Shown piece after piece: positions 1-5,270 of a stretch of 5,270 nt of DNA. Numbering within the stretch: position 1 is the first letter of the stretch; each line of letters starts with the position of its first letter. The translations under genes were made by a program, and so were the position numbers. The notes beneath the pieces are model-generated. The model saw only the letters and a program-made list of their open reading frames with translations, searched no databases and was not told where the DNA came from. The stretch is from Chthonomonas sp. UBA1950 (lineage in GTDB: Bacteria; Armatimonadota; Fimbriimonadia; Fimbriimonadales; Fimbriimonadaceae), in the NCBI GenBank assembly GCA_002336105.1, contig DDEQ01000033.1, positions 81,275-86,544 of the forward strand, given 5' to 3'.

Positions 1-314
1 CGATCGGCGGAGAGATGGCTCAATTCAGCGTTAAAGGGCAGCACGATGACGCAAGCAACACCTAGATTCTCGATAACACTGAGGTTCTCCCAAAGGGTGG
101 AAATCGCTTTGGGTTTTCTGTCGGGAGCGATCACTGCGGAGGGATGGCGATCGAACGTAACCAAAATAGAAGGCTGTTCGGATTCTTGAGCGGCTCTGAC
201 TGCCTGCCTAATAACCTCTTGGTGTCCTAGATGAATCCCATCAAAGGTGCCAATACATACAACAGCCTCTACCCACTCAGGGGTAAAGCTATCGAGGCCG
301 AAATGTACTTGCAT
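1..314 (-). CDS. ribF: RibF, bifunctional riboflavin kinase / FAD synthetase (N-terminal part, cut by window edge)
   Basis: This is the first 104 codons of RibF, which phosphorylates riboflavin to FMN and then adenylylates FMN to FAD in the cytoplasm. Seen: the protein begins MQVHFGLDSF. Residues 20-32 read CIGTFDGIHLGHQ, the nucleotidyl-transferase signature of the FMN adenylyltransferase domain (GxFDGxHxGH). Residues 52-60 contain the family's second landmark, TFDRHPSAV (usually TFDPHP). The stretch up to residue 104 continues the Rossmann-like fold, with IVLPFNAELSHLSAD at the edge. The C-terminal riboflavin kinase domain would lie beyond base 1. The ATG at 314 is the only reasonable start; no Shine-Dalgarno sequence precedes it. 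It lies 20 bp after the stop of the URO-D-like gene, so co-transcription and reinitiation are likely. Identification is secure for the adenylyltransferase domain; the kinase domain is inferred. Confidence 0.95.
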   Translation of the reverse strand, partial: MQVHFGLDSFTPEWVEAVVCIGTFDGIHLGHQEVIRQAVRAAQESEQPSILVTFDRHPSAVIAPDRKPKAISTLWENLSVIENLGVACVIVLPFNAELSHLSAD

Positions 315-334
315 CGTTAAGATTTTACCGATGC

Positions 335-1417
335 TCAGAGATATCGGCAGTAGGTCTGAACTGCCCACATGAAATGGAGGATGTTGTCAAACTTCGTTCC
401 AGCCGGTATTGACCCTGCCGTTGCCATAACGATTCCGCCATCCGAGCCGACTGCATCGAAGTCCCGTCGCACTTCTTCGGTGATCTGTTCTAGCGATCCA
501 TTTCTCAGTGTCATAGGGGCGATTTGACCGTGAATAACCGCCTTAGGCATCATTTGCCGAATCAATCCTACCGGAATGGTTGGCCCGAGGTTCACCCCAG
601 TGAAATTGAGCGGAGCCAATATCGGGAGCAAATGCCCCATCGCGCTATCGGAGTGTTGGAACCTCGTTTGTGATTTTCGTGGGGCAAATCGCTTGAAAAC
701 TTTTTGAAGAACGGCAAGACAGAATTTCTGATAATACGGGGGCGAAAGCAAGCAGCAGTTATCGTCCAGAAACGCTGCGCCACTTATCGTCGCACCGGTT
801 CGATGCGCTAATCCTTCGTGATACTTGATGAGTGTTGAAGCAAAAACGTCGAAGAATCGAGTCATCAGTTCAGGTTCGTCGATCAACCATTCGATAAACC
901 GTTCGGTGCCAATGATGGACGTGGCTGCTGTTGCTGGCCCACGACTCCACATCACTCGTTCTCCAGACGATGGGCGAAGCTCCGCGCCATTTGACAACGC
1001 CTTTGCCACTACGGCGTCTTCATCCATTTGGGCCAAATCGTCGAGAATAGCAATTAGATCCTGGATGTCTCGAAGCGTCGTTTCTAGCCACGGAGTTCCA
1101 CCCTCGATGACCACTCTTTGGCAACCGAATACCTGCTCAATTCGGAGCGGGACAGGATCGACGCATGCCTCATCGAATGGTCGAATGCCGAGATGGTGTT
1201 CGCACCGGTCGTTACAAGAAATATGTAGCTTAGCGCGATAGGAAACGTCTTCGTAGTACTGAACTGTGGACGGAACCCTCATTTCTTCGAGCAGCCAGTG
1301 ATCGTCGAGCGAGAGTTCGACTGGCGCTCTCTTCTTCTTGGTTGAAAACGGCTTGCCTTGAGACGCTCGATTATCTTCCCAAAAAACTTTTAGGTCAAAT
1401 ATCGGTACTTCGCCCAT
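335..1417 (-). CDS. Uroporphyrinogen decarboxylase (URO-D)/MtaA-superfamily protein, not HemE
   Basis: A 360-residue soluble protein of the URO-D superfamily, which contains HemE and corrinoid-linked methyltransferases such as MtaA and CmuA. Seen (numbering from the ATG at 1417): RGPATAATSIIG at 159-170 matches the family's GPxT segment; DDNCCLLSPPYY at 218-229 matches the D-D-x(n)-LSP-x-x-Y block; FQHSDSAMG at 253-261 is the H-S-D strand; HGQIAP lies at 296-301; and MATAGSIPAGTKFDNI at 331-346 is the C-terminal signature. The RQAGR motif that HemE uses to bind porphyrin is absent, so heme synthesis is unlikely. Positions that carry zinc-binding cysteines in MtaA appear to be Asp257 and Ser338, as in many uncharacterised family members. 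A TTG at 1423 is an alternative start, but AGGG (1427-1430) lies 9 nt before the ATG and only 3 nt before the TTG. It lies just upstream of ribF. Substrate unknown. Confidence 0.85.
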   Translation of the reverse strand: MGEVPIFDLKVFWEDNRASQGKPFSTKKKRAPVELSLDDHWLLEEMRVPSTVQYYEDVSYRAKLHISCNDRCEHHLGIRPFDEACVDPVPLRIEQVFGCQRVVIEGGTPWLETTLRDIQDLIAILDDLAQMDEDAVVAKALSNGAELRPSSGERVMWSRGPATAATSIIGTERFIEWLIDEPELMTRFFDVFASTLIKYHEGLAHRTGATISGAAFLDDNCCLLSPPYYQKFCLAVLQKVFKRFAPRKSQTRFQHSDSAMGHLLPILAPLNFTGVNLGPTIPVGLIRQMMPKAVIHGQIAPMTLRNGSLEQITEEVRRDFDAVGSDGGIVMATAGSIPAGTKFDNILHFMWAVQTYCRYL

Positions 1418-1426
1418 AGGCAATAA

Positions 1427-1430
1427 CCCT
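1427..1430 (-). promoter_or_regulatory. Ribosome binding site of the URO-D-like gene
   Basis: AGGG on the minus strand lies 9 nt upstream of the ATG at 1417 and 3 nt upstream of a TTG at 1423. The spacing favours the ATG. The match is short, so support is modest. Confidence 0.4.
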
Positions 1431-1522
1431 ACATCAGACGACGAGATGCTAATTCAAAAGATCCAATCGTTGTCTCAAAAGGGACATAAAACCGCCCTAG
1501 TCAAATCACTCCAGCGTCAATC

Positions 1523-2308
1523 TCATCTGGATTTATCAGCGACCAACGTAAGAAGCGGTAAACCAAACTCGATTCGACCGTCGGTAATCAAGATGTTCAT
1601 CGTCGCTTTTAGGTCGTCCGAAGCATTGACTAACAAGTCCCTCAAAACCGGGATAGAGTCGGCATGAGTTCCGATTCTCTTGATCCAGGATTCGAACTCC
1701 ATCGGTGATCCCTGATCGGTATACATATGCGATTGAGTAATTTCGACTTTCAGTCCGGAATTACTCACCATTCGAACCCATTCCGAAGTCTTGTAATTTC
1801 GGACATGCGATGGGTCCCTAAGGACCTCAATTTCGTTGATTTGCCGGTCCAACACGTCGTCTTCAGGAGCGATCGTGTCTTGTAGAATCAGCCTTCCGCC
1901 AGAAACGAGAACTCGGCTCATCTCGGACATTGAAGCGGTGACATCTGCAAAGTGATGAGCGCACAGCCGACATACTACGACGTCAAAGGTTTCGTCTTCA
2001 AAAGGCAACTGTTCGGCAGGGGCCAATTGGGTCTCTACATTGGAAAGATCACCTTTTCTTGCTTCAACCTGATCCAACATCGCTTGGGTTAGGTCGAGAG
2101 CAACAACACTCTTTACCAATGGCGCAAAAGCAAAAGCCGTGTTTCCCGCTCCGGTGCCGACATCGAGTACTCGGTGGGTTGGTTTGACCTCAGCAAGCTT
2201 GACCAACTCAGAAAGGGCGTTTGGATTATTGTGCCCAAGGCTCGTGGCGTAGTTCGCAGCCACTGGTGAGAACTGTGCCGTAACTTTTGAGTAGGTTGAA
2301 TCAGCCAT
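1523..2308 (-). CDS. Class I SAM-dependent methyltransferase (Methyltransf_11 / UbiE-YcgJ-like)
   Basis: A 261-residue cytoplasmic methyltransferase with the Rossmann SAM-binding core. Seen (from the ATG at 2308): motif I VLDVGTGAGNTA at 47-58 binds SAM; the acidic end of strand 2 is VVALDL with Asp72; QLPFEDETFDVVVCRLCAHHF at about 100-120 covers the motif II and III region with the HHF signature of UbiE/YcgJ-like enzymes; and VLVSGGRLILQD at 133-144 is the post-motif strand. DPSHVRNYKTSEW follows at about 165-177, and the remaining 85 or so residues form a tail that would cap the substrate site. The family methylates small molecules (quinones, tocopherol-like or other metabolites); the substrate cannot be told here. 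A TTG at 2332 would add eight residues (MDSWYFAG). The ATG is preferred because MADSTYSKVTAQFSPVAANY is the usual kind of N-terminus in this family, although neither start has a well-spaced Shine-Dalgarno sequence. About 105 bp separate it from the URO-D-like gene. Confidence 0.9.
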   Translation of the reverse strand: MADSTYSKVTAQFSPVAANYATSLGHNNPNALSELVKLAEVKPTHRVLDVGTGAGNTAFAFAPLVKSVVALDLTQAMLDQVEARKGDLSNVETQLAPAEQLPFEDETFDVVVCRLCAHHFADVTASMSEMSRVLVSGGRLILQDTIAPEDDVLDRQINEIEVLRDPSHVRNYKTSEWVRMVSNSGLKVEITQSHMYTDQGSPMEFESWIKRIGTHADSIPVLRDLLVNASDDLKATMNILITDGRIEFGLPLLTLVADKSR

Positions 2309-2346
2309 CCCTGCAAAATACCAGCTATCCAAAACACTAGTTTCAC

Positions 2347-2375
2347 TAAAGATTCATTTATTCGAAACCCATAAT
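2347..2375 (+). promoter_or_regulatory. Possible promoter of the Gly-rich protein gene (sigma-28/FliA-like or CATAAT -10)
   Basis: TAAAG at 2347-2351 is followed by ACCCATAAT at 2367-2375. The pair resembles the sigma-28 consensus TAAAGTTT-N11-GCCGATAA, with one extra base of spacing and two mismatches in the -10 half. Alternatively, CATAAT (2370-2375) is a plain sigma-70 -10 box without a good -35. Transcription would start near 2382, leaving almost no leader before the Shine-Dalgarno sequence. Weak evidence. Confidence 0.22.
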
Positions 2376-2382
2376 GCGTTGA

Positions 2383-2389
2383 AAGGAGG
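2383..2389 (+). promoter_or_regulatory. Strong Shine-Dalgarno sequence that sets the start of the Gly-rich protein
   Basis: AAGGAGG lies within AAAGGAGGT, which is fully complementary to the conserved 3' end of 16S rRNA. It is followed by TTTT and then the ATG at 2394. It excludes the upstream in-frame TTG at 2379, which would place the ribosome binding site inside the coding region. Confidence 0.85.
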
Positions 2390-2393
2390 TTTT

Positions 2394-2681
2394 ATGGCAC
2401 CTGATCCAATCATTCCTTCATCAATCGGATCCGCAATGAATATCGGATTCGCAGGCGAACAAGTGCATAGGGTTCATTCCGACAAACCCGTTGACGCGAC
2501 CCAGTCGATCGCTGACAAAGTGGACATTAGCAACGTGATGGATTCCGACGCCGATGGCGGCGGAGGCGGTGGTGGCGGTGGCGCAACCTCGAAGTCGGAT
2601 GAGCAAGAACAGCATCAAGGCGCAGAACCAGAATCAGAGGTGGATATCCGTCCGATCTTAAGGCTTGACATCTCCGCCTAA
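2394..2681 (+). CDS. Hypothetical 95-residue acidic protein with a nine-glycine tract
   Basis: I do not recognise this protein. Seen: the only plus-strand gene here, with a start fixed by a near-perfect Shine-Dalgarno sequence. There is no signal peptide or membrane segment. Residues 41-46 are DKVDIS; residues 50-54 are acidic (DSDAD); residues 55-63 are nine glycines; a polar stretch (SKSDEQEQHQ, residues 66-75) follows; and the C-terminus is IRPILRLDIS then Ala. The protein looks largely disordered, with short hydrophobic patches at both ends. Known: a D-[KR]-[VI]-[DE]-[IL]-S segment is common near the N-terminus of FlgM and other small flagellar proteins, and the promoter is weakly sigma-28-like. 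That makes a flagellar or anti-sigma link possible, but FlgM's C-terminal sigma-binding helices are not evident. It diverges from the methyltransferase gene (85 bp between starts) and converges on the VKOR-Trx gene (45 bp) with no obvious terminator hairpin between. Confidence 0.7.
   Translation: MAPDPIIPSSIGSAMNIGFAGEQVHRVHSDKPVDATQSIADKVDISNVMDSDADGGGGGGGGGATSKSDEQEQHQGAEPESEVDIRPILRLDISA
2556..2582 (+). repeat. Poly-glycine codon tract (nine GGN codons)
   Basis: Nine consecutive GGN codons within the hypothetical protein. They mix GGC, GGA and GGT, so the run is not a pure triplet repeat. It probably acts as a flexible linker between the DKVDIS half and the C-terminal half. Confidence 0.9.
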
Positions 2682-2726
2682 CTGTCTTGATTTCGCCGAG
2701 ACTGAAGCCCGCAAGAACGCCATGAT

Positions 2727-3707
2727 CTAGCTATTCTGGGCCCACTTGAGCATAGCCTTGTGATCGGACGGAATCAGTTGATGATTCTCCAGCCGATACA
2801 CTGCTGGCGTTCCTTTTGCGTGCATTCTGTCAAACAAGCGATCAATGGACCAACCTTTCGGTCGAAACCGGGTGAGTTGGTTTGCGCGAATACCTAGATC
2901 CTGCAACGACAGGCTACAGAACTGCGCAACCCCTTCAGGCGCGGGTGCTCGCTCCAAAAAGAGCCATCCTTCGCCAAGTTCCAAACAGCGCATATAAATA
3001 TAGGCGCCTAATACCGGGGCTTCTCCCTGTTGCTTGGCGACTAAAGCACAGATAACCCTTCCACTGCCCTTCATCTTCAACAACGAAGGTCTCATTGCCG
3101 CGCAAGCCGGACAACCAAGATCGCTAAACACAACGTAGATTGGTCCCTTCGTAGCAAGAGCCTCAGGAGCTTGAGATCGTATCAAGTTCTCCTCCTTTGT
3201 GCTAAGTTTGTAAGGTCTTGGTGCTCCAAACAATACTGCGCTAACGAAGGCTATACAGCAGATAAGGCCCATGCCTATTCGCCCGGCAACAGGAGGAGTA
3301 GAGCGACTCAAAGTAGCTGAGAAGCATAAACCAAAAAGGGCAAGACACGAAACCCAACTGAGAAAACAATAGGTGCAAAACTGGACTAAGACTATCCATG
3401 CATAGCCTTGCAAGCCGGTCATAAACAGGGCTGCGCACCCGAGAAACACCTGGGGCAGGCTCAACTTGAATACCGAAGGTATTAGTAGAGACACCACTAG
3501 CACGAGTGAGAAAAAGACCACCCCAACCTGCCATAGGTGAACACCCAAAATGGACGACGCTGGGCTAGAGAGCACCTTGCCACACGAGTTGCCAACTAAG
3601 CAACCTACAGTTGAGCCTGGTGCTGACACATAACCGGCAAGCACCGAGGAGACGACACCCAGCAATGCTGCCAGCACGGTCAAAATCCAGATAGGCAGAC
3701 GGCTCAT
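2727..3707 (-). CDS. VKOR-thioredoxin fusion, disulfide bond-forming membrane oxidoreductase
   Basis: A 326-residue integral membrane protein. VKOR homologues replace DsbB in many bacteria: they pass electrons from exported thiols to quinone, and a fused thioredoxin domain plays the DsbA-like role. Seen: a transmembrane helix at about 6-27; a loop cysteine pair C36-x5-C42, followed by serines 47 and 48 in GKVLSSPASSILGVHLW, a typical VKOR motif; further helices at about 57-77, 84-106 and 109-130; and the quinone-proximal CTYC pair (C111, C114). A fifth helix at about 145-161 leads to a thioredoxin domain with CPAC at 199-202 and a cis-proline candidate in GTPAVY (Pro301). The layout matches the known Synechococcus VKOR-Trx fusion. 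Extra cysteines at 220, 241 and 264 are unexplained. Its ATG overlaps the stop of the preceding exported protein as ATGA, so translation is coupled. Upstream operon members include two small cysteine-rich exported proteins, which are likely substrates. Confidence 0.9.
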   Translation of the reverse strand: MSRLPIWILTVLAALLGVVSSVLAGYVSAPGSTVGCLVGNSCGKVLSSPASSILGVHLWQVGVVFFSLVLVVSLLIPSVFKLSLPQVFLGCAALFMTGLQGYAWIVLVQFCTYCFLSWVSCLALFGLCFSATLSRSTPPVAGRIGMGLICCIAFVSAVLFGAPRPYKLSTKEENLIRSQAPEALATKGPIYVVFSDLGCPACAAMRPSLLKMKGSGRVICALVAKQQGEAPVLGAYIYMRCLELGEGWLFLERAPAPEGVAQFCSLSLQDLGIRANQLTRFRPKGWSIDRLFDRMHAKGTPAVYRLENHQLIPSDHKAMLKWAQNS

Positions 3708-4705
3708 CGAGACACCCGTCTTTTACGCCGGTACACCAAGAAACAAAGGACACCGACGCACCCACCAGTGATGCCACCGAACATCAACCGCTTTCGTGCA
3801 GCAACCCGCTGTTCCCACTCGTAAGATCCGTAGTCGTCTTCGACCGCCTCCTGCTTGCCATCCTCGGTAATGAACCGCTTACGCCCAGCGTTAGTGACCA
3901 GCCCCTCATCGCGGTGAAAGTCGATCTCCTTGCTGCTTGCCACTGGTTTGCCGAACGTGATCAGTGCCTCCAAATCAATCACCAGTAGCTGACCTTCGTA
4001 AACCTTACACTGGAATCTAGCTTTTTTCGGGAATGGCTCCGAACCGAAAGTCTGCCAATCAGTAATCGTCCAATCATAGGTAGGCCCTTTCTGGTTCGAC
4101 ATCGCAAAGCCAAGATACTTCCATCGCTTGCCATCCTGTGTCAACCCAATACGAGCTTGCCAATTGGGAGCAAAAACAAGAACAGACTCGCCGCCAAAAT
4201 GGCTCTTGAGCTGATATCGGTCGTCTAAAATCTCGTTCCATGAATGTCCCTGACCGTACCCTTGTCGTCGGTTAAATGGTGCCCCAAGAAAGTCTCCGGG
4301 TGTCCAGTTCACAGGCTCATAGTCTGGCTCGAAAGCCTGCAAAGCTTTGCCAGCCCTACTTCGAAGCAGTGTGTAATACTTGCCGTTGCGGTAGACAACG
4401 TCTTCGGTGTTACCATGCCTGATCATGCGGAACAACCAACTGTCGGGCCGCATCTGAAATAGGCCGTCAGACTCAAGCCATTCACGATCACCGACTAACC
4501 GCTCTGTTTTGAGCCCTTGTGCATGTTCCCCCAAAAACTCCTTGTACTTGACGTGAAAAGACACATCAAATGAACCCGTCGAGTTTGCTGGTACTCGCGT
4601 CGCCTGCTGAGAGAATGCGCGGATCGGAAGCACAACCAAGAGCAATGCCGCCAGCAAACTAGCTCGCGGCAAAGAAGACATCTCAGACAGAGTTCGCATA
4701 CCCAT
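3704..4705 (-). CDS. Exported protein of unknown function with a C-terminal membrane anchor
   Basis: A 333-residue protein that I do not recognise. Seen (from the ATG at 4705): a signal peptide with a hydrophobic core at about 15-28 (ASLLAALLLVVLPI) and probable cleavage after AFS at residue 32; a long soluble region rich in Trp, Tyr and alternating hydrophobic residues, suggesting beta structure; one mature cysteine in the soluble part (Cys233); a membrane segment at about 308-325 beginning MFGGITGG; and a basic tail RRKRRVSR. The topology is exported body, single C-terminal anchor and cytoplasmic basic tail. The glycine pairs before the hydrophobic stretch vaguely recall GlyGly-CTERM sorting tails, but a plain stop-transfer anchor is simpler. 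The stop of the preceding gene overlaps this ATG as TGATG, which decides the start over a GTG at 4714 and an ATG at 4699. No Shine-Dalgarno sequence is visible, consistent with coupling. It overlaps the VKOR-Trx gene by 4 nt. Confidence 0.8.
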   Translation of the reverse strand: MGMRTLSEMSSLPRASLLAALLLVVLPIRAFSQQATRVPANSTGSFDVSFHVKYKEFLGEHAQGLKTERLVGDREWLESDGLFQMRPDSWLFRMIRHGNTEDVVYRNGKYYTLLRSRAGKALQAFEPDYEPVNWTPGDFLGAPFNRRQGYGQGHSWNEILDDRYQLKSHFGGESVLVFAPNWQARIGLTQDGKRWKYLGFAMSNQKGPTYDWTITDWQTFGSEPFPKKARFQCKVYEGQLLVIDLEALITFGKPVASSKEIDFHRDEGLVTNAGRKRFITEDGKQEAVEDDYGSYEWEQRVAARKRLMFGGITGGCVGVLCFLVYRRKRRVSR

Positions 4706-5019
4706 CAGTGACACGGGTTCACATATATCGTATAGGGGAAATTTCCAGAATACACACCGTTCGCATTGTATAGGTCTCGGGTTCCAGACTCACACACAAC
4801 CTCTGTACTGTCACCAGAGCAATAGACACCCCATCCACCACATTGCCTTGCTCCTGACACAGAGGAGACATGATAGATGTATGTATTTGGCCCCGAGGGT
4901 ACTGTATAGCTTAATCCGGCTTTGTGAATAGTGCAACTCTTCATACAAGTCTCGCATATTCCCGCGTACAACGAACTAACCGCTACCAGACACGGAATAG
5001 TTAATAGTAGCTTCTTCAT
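4705..5019 (-). CDS. Small secreted cysteine-rich protein (104 residues)
   Basis: I recognise no family. Seen (from the ATG at 5019): a classic signal peptide, MKKLLLTIPCLVAVSSLYA, with cleavage expected after Ala19. The mature protein of about 85 residues has seven cysteines (22, 25, 29, 60, 67, 76, 103), beginning with a C-x2-C-x3-C cluster (CETCMKSC) and ending NPCH. It is rich in Gly, Ser, Tyr and Val. There is no lipobox at Cys10. The odd number of cysteines leaves at least one free for an intermolecular bond or another ligand. The start is chosen because GGAG at 5028-5031 lies 8 nt upstream and because the TAA of the upstream small gene overlaps this ATG as TAATG. A TTG at 5049 in the same frame would bury the signal peptide and is rejected. 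Location next to a VKOR-Trx gene suggests that its disulfides are made by that enzyme. Toxin, adhesin or metal-binding roles remain open. Confidence 0.82.
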   Translation of the reverse strand: MKKLLLTIPCLVAVSSLYAGICETCMKSCTIHKAGLSYTVPSGPNTYIYHVSSVSGARQCGGWGVYCSGDSTEVVCESGTRDLYNANGVYSGNFPYTIYVNPCH

Positions 5020-5189
5020 TATGGGAGCTCCGTTGCCTGGCAAGAACAAACCCCTTCATTGGGCACAGATGCGGGATCTGTCGGGTCATATACAGCGCAT
5101 GGTTCAGCTGGAGCGGCCGCAGCAGATACTGCTCGCACTGAAACGAAAGCTACAAGCCCGAAACAGGAAATCACTAAGAGATACTTTAT
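5019..5189 (-). CDS. Small secreted peptide with three mature cysteines, apparent ATA start (56 residues)
   Basis: A short gene that standard start rules would miss. Seen: reading back from the TAA at 5021-5019, the frame gives CQATELP at the end and PAEPCAVYDPTDPAS in the middle. At the front lies a convincing signal peptide if ATA at 5189 is the start: (M)KYLLVISCFGLVAFVSVR, then AVSA, with cleavage near residues 23-26. Mature cysteines are at 31, 48 and 50 (CSC). The frame is closed upstream by TGA, with no ATG, GTG or TTG between that stop and GTG 5174. The GTG would give 51 residues, lacks the basic N-terminus and has no spaced Shine-Dalgarno sequence. GAGG at 5199-5202 lies 9 nt before the ATA. 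The stop overlaps the next start as TAATG, continuing the operon's overlap pattern. Either ATA is a rare start, or it is a mutated or misread ATG. No family recognised. Confidence 0.6.
   Translation of the reverse strand: MKYLLVISCFGLVAFVSVRAVSAAAAPAEPCAVYDPTDPASVPNEGVCSCQATELP
5028..5031 (-). promoter_or_regulatory. Ribosome binding site of the 104-residue cysteine-rich protein
   Basis: GGAG on the minus strand lies 8 nt upstream of the ATG at 5019, at good spacing. It lies inside the last codons of the upstream small gene, as expected in an overlapping operon. Confidence 0.6.
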
Positions 5190-5198
5190 CCTAAATAA

Positions 5199-5202
5199 CC
5201 TC
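5199..5202 (-). promoter_or_regulatory. Ribosome binding site of the 56-residue peptide
   Basis: GAGG on the minus strand lies 9 nt before the ATA at 5189 but 24 nt before the GTG at 5174. The spacing argues that the ribosome is meant to start at the ATA position. Confidence 0.45.
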
Positions 5203-5270
5203 AGTCAACTGACATGAATACCCTAGCACAACAAGGCCCCATAAACTGGGTCTATGAAGAAATGCATGGG

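Noticed and set aside
825..1241. 138-codon open frame on the plus strand
   Set aside because: Antisense to the URO-D-like gene, whose family motifs are clear. The antisense peptide has low-complexity Ser/Arg content and no recognisable motif.
335..1417. Annotation as HemE (true uroporphyrinogen decarboxylase)
   Set aside because: The N-terminal RQAGR porphyrin-binding motif is missing; only general superfamily blocks match.
1418..1522. Terminator or promoter between the methyltransferase and URO-D-like genes
   Set aside because: The GGG...CCC followed by TTTT on the minus strand has just a 3 bp stem, CATC...GATG is 4 bp, and no -35/-10 pair has acceptable spacing.
1446..1667. 73-codon open frame on the plus strand
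   Set aside because: Mostly antisense to the methyltransferase C-terminus, with no ribosome binding site and no motifs.
2682..2726. Bidirectional terminator between the convergent genes
   Set aside because: The TCTCCGCC and CGCCGAGA stretches look paired at first, but only TCTC/GAGA can pair; there is no GC-rich hairpin and no T-run.
3241..3534. 97-codon minus-strand frame inside the VKOR region, and a 70-codon one at 3565-3777
   Set aside because: Out-of-frame shadows of the VKOR-Trx gene, which has a full set of redox motifs.
5019..5049. The 56- and 104-residue genes as one frameshifted gene
   Set aside because: Each has its own signal peptide and the second has its own Shine-Dalgarno sequence, so two genes are more likely.
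4931..5194. 87-codon open frame on the plus strand
   Set aside because: Antisense to the two small secreted genes, which have signal peptides and overlapping stop and start codons. The plus-strand peptide has no such support.
5254..5270. Possible plus-strand gene start (MKKCMG) at the right edge
   Set aside because: Only five complete codons are visible and there is no good ribosome binding site, so it cannot be supported.
5232..5270. Small inverted repeats (CCCAT with ATGGG; CCCA with TGGG) as an operator or terminator
   Set aside because: Stems of only 4-5 bp and no following T-run; expected by chance.

Overview
The window holds ordinary bacterial genes, densely packed and almost all on the minus strand. 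It reads right to left as three blocks. No rRNA, tRNA, CRISPR array, insertion sequence or phage gene was seen. The taxon cannot be fixed from the sequence. A URO-D-like protein upstream of ribF, a VKOR-thioredoxin fusion and several unknown exported proteins suggest an environmental bacterium. Armatimonadota (Fimbriimonas-like) or Planctomycetota are guesses only.

Left block (1-2308, minus strand): a class I SAM methyltransferase (1523-2308), a gap of about 105 bp with no clear terminator or promoter, a URO-D/MtaA-superfamily protein (335-1417), and 20 bp later the first 104 codons of ribF, cut by the window edge. URO-D-like and ribF are probably co-transcribed. No metabolic link between them is evident.

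Middle (2309-2726): an 85 bp divergent intergenic region leads to the only plus-strand gene, a 95-residue hypothetical protein with nine consecutive glycines (2394-2681). It has a near-perfect Shine-Dalgarno sequence and a DKVDIS segment that recalls FlgM-type flagellar proteins. It converges on the right-hand operon with a 45 bp gap.

Right block (2727-5189, minus strand): four genes joined by overlapping stop and start codons (TAATG, TGATG, ATGA). In order of transcription they are a 56-residue secreted peptide with three mature cysteines, which seems to start at ATA; a 104-residue secreted protein with seven mature cysteines; a 333-residue exported protein with a C-terminal membrane anchor; and a VKOR-thioredoxin fusion with all expected redox cysteines. 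I read this as a dedicated module for export and disulfide formation, in which the VKOR-Trx protein oxidises the two small cysteine-rich products. This is the part of the window most likely to be undescribed. Its substrates and purpose are unknown.
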